From: an uncultured Coriobacteriaceae bacterium
GTDB lineage: Bacteria; Actinomycetota; Coriobacteriia; Coriobacteriales; QAMH01
Length of the DNA: 9,645 nt
NCBI GenBank assembly: GCA_902783175.1
Contig: CACZQA010000106.1
Coordinates: 1-9,645 of the forward strand
Reading direction: 5' to 3'
The notes below the pieces were generated by a model. It did not search any database, had not been told where the DNA came from, and was given only the letters and a program-made list of their open reading frames with translations. The translations under genes were made by a program, and so were the position numbers. Of the stretch, positions 1 through 6,072 are shown one piece after another. Positions within the stretch are counted from its first letter, which is position 1. Each line of letters opens with the position of its first letter.

Positions 1-432
1 AGGCGTCTCCACCACCTGCTCGCCGATCAGCTCGTCGCTCGTGACGGGGTTGCGGTGCTGGCAGTACGTGCACTTGTTGAGCACGGCATCGGTCTTGCGG
101 TCTTTCATCTGCGGGCAGGGAAGCCCGATGAGGTAGACGTCGTCGCGCGAGAACTGGTTGTCCTGGACCATGCGGTTTATGGCGCGCGAGTCGCAGCCGC
201 GCACGCACAGCCCGATCTTGCCGCGCTGCTTGAGGTCCAAGACGTACTTGGCGAGGTTGTTGACGCAGTACTCGTTGAAGACGAGCCGGTCGGTGTCGTC
301 GGGAGTCAGGCACACGAGCGGCGTGGTCTGCTTGTCGAAGCGGCCGGCCTCCCAGCCCACGAAGGCGGCGATCGTGCCGTCTTCGAGCAGCTGGCGTGCC
401 CGGGTGCGAATCTGCCCTTGCGTGTCTGCCAT
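1..432 (-). CDS. FrhB/FdhB-family flavin/iron-sulfur oxidoreductase subunit, partial (3' end beyond left edge)
   Basis: The first 144 residues are visible and the frame is still open at base 1, so the C-terminus is missing. The start ATG (432-430) follows a strong ribosome binding site, GGGAGG, 5 nt upstream. The protein resembles the coenzyme F420 hydrogenase/formate dehydrogenase beta-subunit family: it has CVNNLAKY (56-63), VRGCDSRAI (77-85), a following LIGLPCPQMKDRK segment (101-113) and a CTYCQHRNP pair of cysteines (121-129). Cysteines seen are C41, C56, C76, C80, C106, C121 and C124. Relatives bind FAD and Fe-S clusters and pass electrons between a soluble carrier and a partner enzyme. 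It starts 2 nt after mvhD stops, so it is translationally linked to the Hdr operon and is probably an electron entry or exit subunit of that complex. The electron carrier cannot be told from this fragment, and F420 use is not implied. Confidence 0.8.
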   Translation of the reverse strand, partial: MADTQGQIRTRARQLLEDGTIAAFVGWEAGRFDKQTTPLVCLTPDDTDRLVFNEYCVNNLAKYVLDLKQRGKIGLCVRGCDSRAINRMVQDNQFSRDDVYLIGLPCPQMKDRKTDAVLNKCTYCQHRNPVTSDELIGEQVVETP

Positions 433-434
433 GA

Positions 435-998
435 CTACCTCCCTTCCTCGTGCGCGTCGGCGGCATCGGCTGCAACCGCATCGGCTGCGGGCGCCTGCTT
501 GGGGCCCTTGCCCATGACGGAGGCCCCGAGCGAGGGCTCGAGCTTGAAGTCGTCGCCGATGGGCCCGAGCTCGCGGATGCGTTCGCAGAAGGCGGTCGCG
601 GTGTCGCGGAACTTGCCCGCCTCGGCGCCCGAGATCCACTTGATCTGGAAACGGTCGGGCTCCAGCCCGATGAACTCGAGCTCGCGCTTGAAGATCATCA
701 TGCGGCGCTTGGCGTAGTAGTTGCCCGTCGCGTAATGGCAGTCACCGGGATGGCAGCCGCACACGAGCACGCCATCGGCGCCGCGTTGCAGCGCTTCGAG
801 CACGTACTGGGGGTTGACCCTTCCCGAGCACGGGACGCGCAGCAGGTGGATGTCCGCGGGGTACTTCATGCGGTTGAGGCCGGCGAGGTCGGCGCCGGTG
901 TAAGTGCACCAGCGGCACGTGAACGCCAAGATCTTGGGCCTGAACTCTTCGGACGCGGCAGTGCCGGCGGTCTGGTCGGTCTGTTCTACCACTGACAT
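435..998 (-). CDS. mvhD: MvhD/FlpD-type hydrogenase iron-sulfur (2Fe-2S) delta subunit
   Basis: This 187-residue protein matches the MvhD/FlpD family, which carries a [2Fe-2S] cluster and hands electrons from a hydrogenase, formate dehydrogenase or other dehydrogenase to HdrA. Family motifs are FTCRWCTYTGAD (26-37), RVPCSGRVNP (54-63) and DGVLVCGCHPGDCHY (75-89), with cysteines C28, C31, C57, C80, C82 and C87. The core ends near residue 150. After it comes a low-complexity Ala/Asp-rich tail (about 168-183) that is probably disordered. The ATG (998-996) lies inside the 3' end of hdrA (13-nt overlap), with GGGAGG 10 nt upstream. The coding sequence for the last residues (EEGR) also supplies the ribosome binding site of the next gene. 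There is no MvhA or MvhG hydrogenase subunit beside it, so its electron donor in this organism is open. Family assignment is firm; the partner is inferred from the operon. Confidence 0.93.
   Translation of the reverse strand: MSVVEQTDQTAGTAASEEFRPKILAFTCRWCTYTGADLAGLNRMKYPADIHLLRVPCSGRVNPQYVLEALQRGADGVLVCGCHPGDCHYATGNYYAKRRMMIFKRELEFIGLEPDRFQIKWISGAEAGKFRDTATAFCERIRELGPIGDDFKLEPSLGASVMGKGPKQAPAADAVAADAADAHEEGR
454..488. repeat. Short direct repeat encoding the Ala/Asp tail of MvhD
   Basis: GCATCGGCTGC (plus strand) occurs at 463-473 and again at 478-488, a 15-nt period, with a degenerate third unit just to the left (454-464). On the coding strand it gives the repeated A-A-D-A pattern at the MvhD C-terminus. 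The repeat is in frame and length changes of 15 nt would keep the frame open. Confidence 0.6.
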
Positions 999-2971
999 AG
1001 GGCGTCAACCTCCCTCATAATCTCTTCGTCGGTGAATCCGAGCAGGTCGAGCGCGCCTGGGCGGCAGGCGACGGTGCAGGCACCGCAGCCCTGGCACAGC
1101 GCGGAGTTGACCTCGCAGACCTGGCGCGTGACCTTCACGGAGTTCTCGCGCAGCGTCACCTGCTGCAAGCTCAGCGCGCCGTACGGGCAGATTGGCACGC
1201 ACTGGCCGCAGCCCGAGCACTTCGAGACGTCGACGTGCGAGATCTGCGGCTCGGAGTCGAGCGTGTCGTGGCTGAACATGCCGATGACCTTGGACGCCGC
1301 GGCACCCGCCTGGGCGACGGTGTCGGGGATGTCCTTGGGGCCTTGCGCGGCTCCTGCCAGGTAGATGCCGCGCGAGGCGGTCTCGACGGGGCGCAGCTTG
1401 GGGTGCGCCTCGGTGATCCAGCCGTCCTCGTCGCACTGCACGCCGAACAGCATGGCGGTCTCGCGCGACTTCGCCGAAGGCACCATGGCGGTCTCGACGA
1501 CGACCATATCGGCGTCCACCTGCACGTTTTCGCCCATAATCGTGTCGTTGCCGAGCACGACGAGGTGGTCGCCTTCCTTGTAGATCTTGCTCACGCGGCC
1601 GCGCAGGTACAGCGCGCCGTCGTTTTTGGCCTGCATGTAGAACTCGTCGTAGCGCCGACCCGGCGTGCGCACGTCCATGTAGAACACGTAGCAGCGCCCG
1701 TCCTTGACCTTGTCGAGGTACTGGTGCGCGTGCTTGGCGCCGTACATGCAGCAGGCGCGGGAGCAGTAGGCGCGTCCCTTGTTGGGGTCGCGGCTGCCCA
1801 CGCACTTGATGATGACGACGGACTTGGGCTCCTTGCCGTCAGAGGGGCGCAGGATGTGGCCTTCGGTGGGGCCCGATGCGTTGACGAGGCGCTCGAAGTG
1901 CAGGCCGTCGATGACGTCCGGGTAGGCGCCTCCGCCGTATTCGGGGTAGATGTCTTGCCACTTGATGAGGTCGTAGCCCGTGGCGAGCACGACGGCGCCA
2001 TAGGTCTCGGTCGTCACCTTGTCGACGTCCTCGTAGTTGATGGCGCCGGTGGGGCACACCTTGGCGCACAGGCCGCACTTGCCGCGCGTGAGCATCGTGC
2101 AATGCTCGGGGTCGATGACCGGCTTGGACGGGACAGCCTGCTCGAAGGGCTTGTAGATGGCGGGACGGGTGTCCATGAGCTCGTTCCACTCGTTGGGAAT
2201 CCGCTTGTTCGGGCACTTGGTGGAGCACAGCCCGCAGCCCGTGCACTTGTCGTAGTCGACGTACTTGGCGTGCTCGCGGATGGTCACCTGGAAGTTGCCC
2301 ACGTAGCCGTCGACCTTCTCGACTTCCGACAGCGTCTTGACGGTGATGTTGGGGTGGTTGCCCGTCTCGGACATCTTGGGCGTGCAGATGCATGCCGAGC
2401 AGTCCATGGTGGGGAAGGTTTTGTCGAGCTTGGGCATCTTGCCGCCGATGGTCGCCTCGCGCTCCACGATGGTCACCTGGTAGCCCGCATCGGCGATGTC
2501 GAGTGCCGCCTGCATGCCGGCGATGCCGCCGCCCACTACGAGCGCGCGCTTGTTGACGGGAATCTGCTGCGTGAACAGCGGCACGTTGCGGTCGACCTTG
2601 GCGACGGCCATCCTGACGAGCTCTTTTGCCTTGGCGGTTGCCTCGTCGTAGTCGGTGTGGACCCACGAGCACTGCTCGCGCAAGTTGGCGACTTCGAGCA
2701 TGTAGGGGTTAATTTTGGTCTGCGACAGGAGGTTACGCCAGGTCAGCTCGTGCATGGCAGGCGAACAGGCCGCCACGACGATGCGGTCGAGGTCGTATTT
2801 CTCGATGGCCTCTTTGATCTTTGCCTGCCCGGGGTCGGAGCAGGTGTACTTGTTGTCTTCCGCGTGCACGACGTTGGGCAGCGTCGCGGCGTAGTCGCGC
2901 ACCGCCTCGCAGTCGACGGTTGCGGCGATGTTTGTGCCGCAGTGGCAGACGAATACTCCGATTCTGCTCAT
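986..2971 (-). CDS. hdrA: HdrA-type FAD/iron-sulfur subunit of a soluble heterodisulfide reductase-like complex
   Basis: HdrA is the flavin-containing core that, in methanogens, bifurcates electrons between ferredoxin and HdrB. This copy has 661 residues, the usual full length. Regions in order: an N-terminal cysteine domain (VCHCG 8-12, C44, CSP 69-71); a Rossmann FAD loop GGGIAGMQAAL (147-157); the HdrA signature DCSACICTPKM (190-200); an inserted ferredoxin domain (C243/246/249/253 and C291/299/302/306); IKCVGSRDP and YCSRACCMYGAKHA (388-415); a second flavin motif YLAGAAQGPKDIPDTVAQ (537-554); and a C-terminal 2[4Fe-4S] ferredoxin (C585/588/591/595 and C626/629/632/636). No truncation is seen. 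The start overlaps the hdrB stop as ATGA and follows a near-perfect AGGAGGTGA. The extra cysteine C196 inside the signature is notable. Bifurcation itself is inferred from the family; the sequence shows the cofactor sites only. Confidence 0.96.
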   Translation of the reverse strand: MSRIGVFVCHCGTNIAATVDCEAVRDYAATLPNVVHAEDNKYTCSDPGQAKIKEAIEKYDLDRIVVAACSPAMHELTWRNLLSQTKINPYMLEVANLREQCSWVHTDYDEATAKAKELVRMAVAKVDRNVPLFTQQIPVNKRALVVGGGIAGMQAALDIADAGYQVTIVEREATIGGKMPKLDKTFPTMDCSACICTPKMSETGNHPNITVKTLSEVEKVDGYVGNFQVTIREHAKYVDYDKCTGCGLCSTKCPNKRIPNEWNELMDTRPAIYKPFEQAVPSKPVIDPEHCTMLTRGKCGLCAKVCPTGAINYEDVDKVTTETYGAVVLATGYDLIKWQDIYPEYGGGAYPDVIDGLHFERLVNASGPTEGHILRPSDGKEPKSVVIIKCVGSRDPNKGRAYCSRACCMYGAKHAHQYLDKVKDGRCYVFYMDVRTPGRRYDEFYMQAKNDGALYLRGRVSKIYKEGDHLVVLGNDTIMGENVQVDADMVVVETAMVPSAKSRETAMLFGVQCDEDGWITEAHPKLRPVETASRGIYLAGAAQGPKDIPDTVAQAGAAASKVIGMFSHDTLDSEPQISHVDVSKCSGCGQCVPICPYGALSLQQVTLRENSVKVTRQVCEVNSALCQGCGACTVACRPGALDLLGFTDEEIMREVDALCQW

Positions 2972-3879
2972 CGCGTCACCTCCTCGGTCTTGGTATCCGC
3001 GACGATCCTGTCCTGCGCGAGCTGGGCCGCAGGCTCGAAGTGGTAGCCGAGCCCCGCCTCATCGGGCGTGGCGCCCATCGCCATGGCCAGCAGCTCCGTG
3101 AAGTAGTAGACGGGCAGGTGGTAGTCGGTGCCCATCTCCGAGTTGATCTGCTGCTCGCGCATGTCGAGGTTGAGCCAGCACAGCGGGCACGAGGTGACTA
3201 TGGCCTCGGCGCCGCAGGCCTTGGCGTTGCGGAAGATCCGCTCGACGGCCTTGCGGGCGGCTTTGGGCTTGACCACGTGGTTCGAGGCGCCGCAGCACTC
3301 CGTCTTGAAGCCCCATTGCACGCACTCGGCGCCGCAGGCGTCGAGTAGACGCTCCATGCTGGTGGGGTTTTCCACGTCGTCGAAGTTGCAGACTTCGGCG
3401 GGGCGCACCTGCGTGCAGCCGTAGTAGCAGGCGATCTTCATGCCGCCGAGCGTCTTTTGCAGCCGCGAGACGGTCAAATCGACCACGTCGGGCTCGACCA
3501 TGATCTCGAGCAGGCTTTTCACGTCGGCCTCGGCGGCGTAGTCCATGTCGATGAGCTCGCTTACGTGCCGGCGGTTCTCCTCGCTTTGGCGCGCCCAGTG
3601 CCGAGCGCCCTTGAGTGCCGAGTAGCAACCCGTGCACGGCGCCACGATGTCGAGACCGGGGTACTGGCGCTCGCTCAGGGCAAGGCTGCGCGCGGGCAGG
3701 GCGTGCATGAGGTCGTCGTCGGTGATGCGCGCGGCGGAGGTGCCGCAGCAGCACCAGTCGTCGATCTCTTTCATCTCGAGACCGATTTTGTCGGCGACGT
3801 ACTTGGCCGATTGCGTGTACGCGATTCCCGTCGAGCCGGCAGAGCAGCCCGGGAACCACGAGTACTTGAGCTCTGTCAC
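2968..3879 (-). CDS. hdrB: HdrB-type subunit with two CCG domains (non-cubane 4Fe-4S clusters)
   Basis: HdrB is the disulfide-reducing subunit, built on two CCG domains that each bind a non-cubane [4Fe-4S] cluster. All ten ligand cysteines can be placed in 303 residues: C12, C44, C45, C82, C85 (first set) and C155, C195, C196, C231, C234 (second set). The family motifs are PGC (10-12), WCCCGTS (42-48), PCTGCYSALK (81-90), YYGC (152-155), ECCGASNH (194-201) and SCPLCWLNL (230-238). The protein has no membrane segment. The start is GTG (3879-3877), overlapping the hdrC stop as GTGA, with GGACGGTGA just upstream; an N-terminus of MTELKYSWFPGC fits the family. CoM-S-S-CoB is not expected in a bacterium, so the true substrate is unknown. 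Candidates are another disulfide or a coupled enzyme, such as the methylene-THF reductase of acetogens. C43 makes an unusual triple-cysteine run. Confidence 0.95.
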   Translation of the reverse strand: MTELKYSWFPGCSAGSTGIAYTQSAKYVADKIGLEMKEIDDWCCCGTSAARITDDDLMHALPARSLALSERQYPGLDIVAPCTGCYSALKGARHWARQSEENRRHVSELIDMDYAAEADVKSLLEIMVEPDVVDLTVSRLQKTLGGMKIACYYGCTQVRPAEVCNFDDVENPTSMERLLDACGAECVQWGFKTECCGASNHVVKPKAARKAVERIFRNAKACGAEAIVTSCPLCWLNLDMREQQINSEMGTDYHLPVYYFTELLAMAMGATPDEAGLGYHFEPAAQLAQDRIVADTKTEEVTR

Positions 3880-4448
3880 TTCTGCTCACCGTCCTTCTCG
3901 AGGCATTTCTCGTAGATCTTGCGGACGGCATCGCGGTCCTTGACCGAGTGCTTGCCGATGCCGACCATGCCCTTCGCGAGCATCTTGGGCGCGCTGAGCA
4001 TGTCCTGCGCCAGGTGCCCCGACCTGAGGTTGTAGAAGGCCGCAAGGTACTGCTCGTTGTTGCGGCCGTCGGCCTTGACGCCTTTGAGAAACTGCGTCTC
4101 GAACGCGTTGCTCTCGGGGATGCAGCGGTGCCCGCGGGCATGCGACTCGCGGCGCACCTCCCGCATGATCTTCGTGATGTCGATGTTTTGCGGGCAGCGC
4201 GTGGAACACACCATGCACTGCGCGCACAGCCATGGGCCGGTGGCGCTCAGCGCCTTTTCGGTCAGCCCCATCTGCAGCGCGCGCATGATCTGCTGTGGGG
4301 AGAGGTCCATGTCGTCTGCCATGGGGCAGCCCGCTGCGCACTTGCCGCATTGATAGCAGTCGCGCAAGTTGACGTTGGCGCGCTGCGCGATGGTCTGGGC
4401 GAGTTCGCGATCGGCGACGGCAACGTCGCTGAGGTTTACCGTGTGCAT
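3876..4448 (-). CDS. hdrC: HdrC-type 2[4Fe-4S] ferredoxin-like subunit
   Basis: HdrC is the electron wire between HdrA and HdrB. The 190-residue protein carries two classical [4Fe-4S] motifs, CYQCGKCAAGCP (C31/34/37/41) and CAQCMVCSTRCP (C75/78/81/85), followed by the helical C-terminal region typical of the family. It lacks membrane helices, so this is the soluble HdrABC type and not the membrane HdrDE type. The ATG (4448-4446) sits 5 nt after GGGAG. An in-frame TAG lies immediately before the ATG, so the protein cannot start further upstream. It is the first gene of the hdrC-hdrB-hdrA-mvhD-FrhB-like operon and shares 4 nt (GTGA) with hdrB. The promoter is expected in the 259-nt gap to the right. 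Confidence 0.95.
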   Translation of the reverse strand: MHTVNLSDVAVADRELAQTIAQRANVNLRDCYQCGKCAAGCPMADDMDLSPQQIMRALQMGLTEKALSATGPWLCAQCMVCSTRCPQNIDITKIMREVRRESHARGHRCIPESNAFETQFLKGVKADGRNNEQYLAAFYNLRSGHLAQDMLSAPKMLAKGMVGIGKHSVKDRDAVRKIYEKCLEKDGEQK

Positions 4449-4469
4449 CTAGACTCCCTTCTTTTCGTG

Positions 4470-4497
4470 CATCGCATATGAAAAAATCTTAGCGATG
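4470..4497 (-). promoter_or_regulatory. Candidate -10 region of the hdr operon inside a 6-bp inverted repeat
   Basis: On the minus strand TAAGAT (4491-4486) matches the -10 consensus at four of six positions and lies 37 nt upstream of the hdrC ATG. The only -35 candidate at 17-nt spacing (TTCGGA) is poor. TAAGAT lies within an inverted repeat, CATCGC (4470-4475) and GCGATG (4492-4497), with a 16-nt spacer, which could be an operator. Without expression data this is only a plausible reading; the poor -35 would fit an activator-dependent promoter. Confidence 0.3.
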
Positions 4498-4561
4498 AAA
4501 CGAGGGGGTCCGAAGTGCCTGTTCATTGTTGGCCGTCATGATTCCGTGAGCGGTTGACCTG

Positions 4562-4588
4562 CGATTTTATCCGATTTTGGTCGATTTT
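4562..4588 (-). repeat. Three 10-bp-phased AAAATCG repeats upstream of hdrC
   Basis: On the plus strand CGATTTT occurs exactly at 4562-4568, 4572-4578 and 4582-4588, so the minus strand reads AAAATCG-N3 three times with a period of 10 bp, close to one DNA helical turn. It lies about 115-140 nt upstream of the hdrC ATG, in the intergenic gap 4449-4707. Phased A-tracts can bend DNA or serve as UP-like or activator sites placed on one face of the helix. The repeat is seen directly; a regulatory role for the hdr operon is inferred from position. Confidence 0.55.
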
Positions 4589-4683
4589 TTGCTACCGTTC
4601 GCACAGCGGCGTGTAGATATGGGGCGTGGTTTTTGGCATGCTTGGGTATCGGGCGAAAGGCCTTGGGACACCTGTCTCCGTCG

Positions 4684-4707
4684 ATGCGGGGCGCGAGCCC
4701 CCTTCTC
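4684..4707 (-). terminator. Weak hairpin just after the MFS gene, possible terminator
   Basis: Directly after the MFS stop codon the minus strand has GGGGC-TCGC-GCCCC (plus 4688-4701), a 5-bp G/C-only stem with a 4-nt loop. No T-run follows, so it does not meet the usual picture of an intrinsic terminator. It is listed because it is the only stem found between the MFS gene and the hdr promoter region. Read-through into the hdr operon cannot be excluded. Confidence 0.25.
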
Positions 4708-6069
4708 TCACGCGCGCTTGTTTCGTACGAGCGACGCTGCGATTGTCAGCACCGAGAGCACGAAGCACACGAACATGATCTGCGCGATGGCCGTAGAGAG
4801 CACCTGCGGGTCAGACTCCGAGAAAATCGTCGAACCGAGCGACGAGGACAGCATCGTCGAGGCAAAGGCGAGGCTTGCCGTCTGCCCGATGCCGCGCATG
4901 GTCGAGACCGTCGCGTTGGCTTCCGAGTAGTGGCTGCGATCGACGCACGAGAGTATGGCGTTGTTGTTGGGCGCGGAAAAGGCCCCGAGCCCGATGCCGA
5001 GCACGACGAGCGCGGTGACGATGAACCACAGGGGCGTGTCGGCGCTCAGCGTAAGGAGCATGCCGAGCGAGCACGTGCACAGCGCCACGCCAGTCGTCGC
5101 GATGGCGGCGGGGGCAAAGCGGTCCGACAGGCGGCCCGAAACGGGCGCGAGCACGACTTGGGCAAGCGGCTGAACAACGAGGAGCAGGCCCGCCATGGCG
5201 GCGTCGAGTCCTTTGACGTTTTGCAGGTAGATGGCCATGGTGTAGGCGACGGCAAAGACGGCGGCAAAGTTGAGCATCGTCGCCAGGTTCGAAAACCCGT
5301 AGGCCCTGCTCTCGGCAAAGAGCCTGACGTGTATCATCGGGTGTTCGCAGCGCCATTCGAGCAAGACGAACACGGTGAGCACGAACACGCCCGCAGCGAG
5401 CACGAATGGTCCCCACTGCTGGGTCGCAAGCTCGGTGAGCCCCAGCATGAGCAGCACGATCGCGATCACGTAGAGCGTGTTGCCGCGGTGGTCAAAGCTC
5501 GCGGGCGCGTCTTTCGAGTCATCTTCCAGTCGCAGGCAGAACACGAAGGCGAGCACGCTCAGCGCGATGCCGAGGGCAAAGATCGTGCGCCATCCCAGGG
5601 TATCGTTGAACACGCCGCCGAGCGTCGGGCCCAAGGCGAGTCCCACGAAGACCGAGCTCACGGAAATGCCGAGCATGCGGCCTTTGACCTGCGGTGCAAA
5701 GTACAAGAGCATGAGCGGGATGTTTGCTGCCAGAACGACCGCGGCAGAGACGCCCGTCAGGAAGCGGAAGGCGACGAGCAGGTAGATGTTGGTGGACAGC
5801 GCGCACAGGGCGCTCGTGGCGGCAAAGGCGACGCAGCCCACGAGAATCATCTGGCGCCTGCCGCGCAGGTCGGCAAGGCTTCCCATGCAGGCGGAAAACG
5901 CCGCGGTGGAAAGTGTGTAGGCGTTCACGACCCAGGTCGAGATCCCTGCCGGGGCATTGAACTCGGTGCTGATGTCGGTGATGGACAGGTTGAGTGCCGA
6001 AGACATGAACGGGGCCATGAACGAGGTGACCATGGCCACGAACAGCGCTGTTTTCTGGTCTTTCGTCAT
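4708..6069 (-). CDS. MFS exporter, DHA2 (EmrB/QacA-like) family, about 14 TM helices
   Basis: This 453-residue protein is a proton-driven major facilitator in the cytoplasmic membrane, most like the DHA2 drug or metabolite exporters. About 14 hydrophobic segments can be traced (8-29, 43-66, 74-92, 95-124, 132-154, 162-179, 197-215, 220-239, then six more to 448), the number typical of DHA2. Motif A is GSLADLRGRRQ (63-73), the antiporter motif C is GLALGPTLGGVF (143-154), WRTIF follows at 160-164, a second motif-A-like loop SGRLSDRF is at 311-318, and APNNNAIL is at 366-373. Its ATG lies 3 nt after the birA stop, with no convincing Shine-Dalgarno sequence (GTAGCCC precedes it), so expression probably depends on translational coupling to birA. 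The substrate is not predictable; location after birA makes a biotin-linked or detoxification role possible but unproven. Confidence 0.9.
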   Translation of the reverse strand: MTKDQKTALFVAMVTSFMAPFMSSALNLSITDISTEFNAPAGISTWVVNAYTLSTAAFSACMGSLADLRGRRQMILVGCVAFAATSALCALSTNIYLLVAFRFLTGVSAAVVLAANIPLMLLYFAPQVKGRMLGISVSSVFVGLALGPTLGGVFNDTLGWRTIFALGIALSVLAFVFCLRLEDDSKDAPASFDHRGNTLYVIAIVLLMLGLTELATQQWGPFVLAAGVFVLTVFVLLEWRCEHPMIHVRLFAESRAYGFSNLATMLNFAAVFAVAYTMAIYLQNVKGLDAAMAGLLLVVQPLAQVVLAPVSGRLSDRFAPAAIATTGVALCTCSLGMLLTLSADTPLWFIVTALVVLGIGLGAFSAPNNNAILSCVDRSHYSEANATVSTMRGIGQTASLAFASTMLSSSLGSTIFSESDPQVLSTAIAQIMFVCFVLSVLTIAASLVRNKRA

Positions 6070-6072
6070 GGG

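Noticed and set aside
1235..3046. A 603-codon open frame on the plus strand opposite hdrA
   Set aside because: It is fully antisense to an intact, motif-complete hdrA and has the Val/Ala/His/Asp-rich composition of a GC shadow frame.
4554..4559. TTGACC on the plus strand as a -35 for a rightward promoter
   Set aside because: No -10 element lies at 16-18 nt and no gene reads to the right from here.
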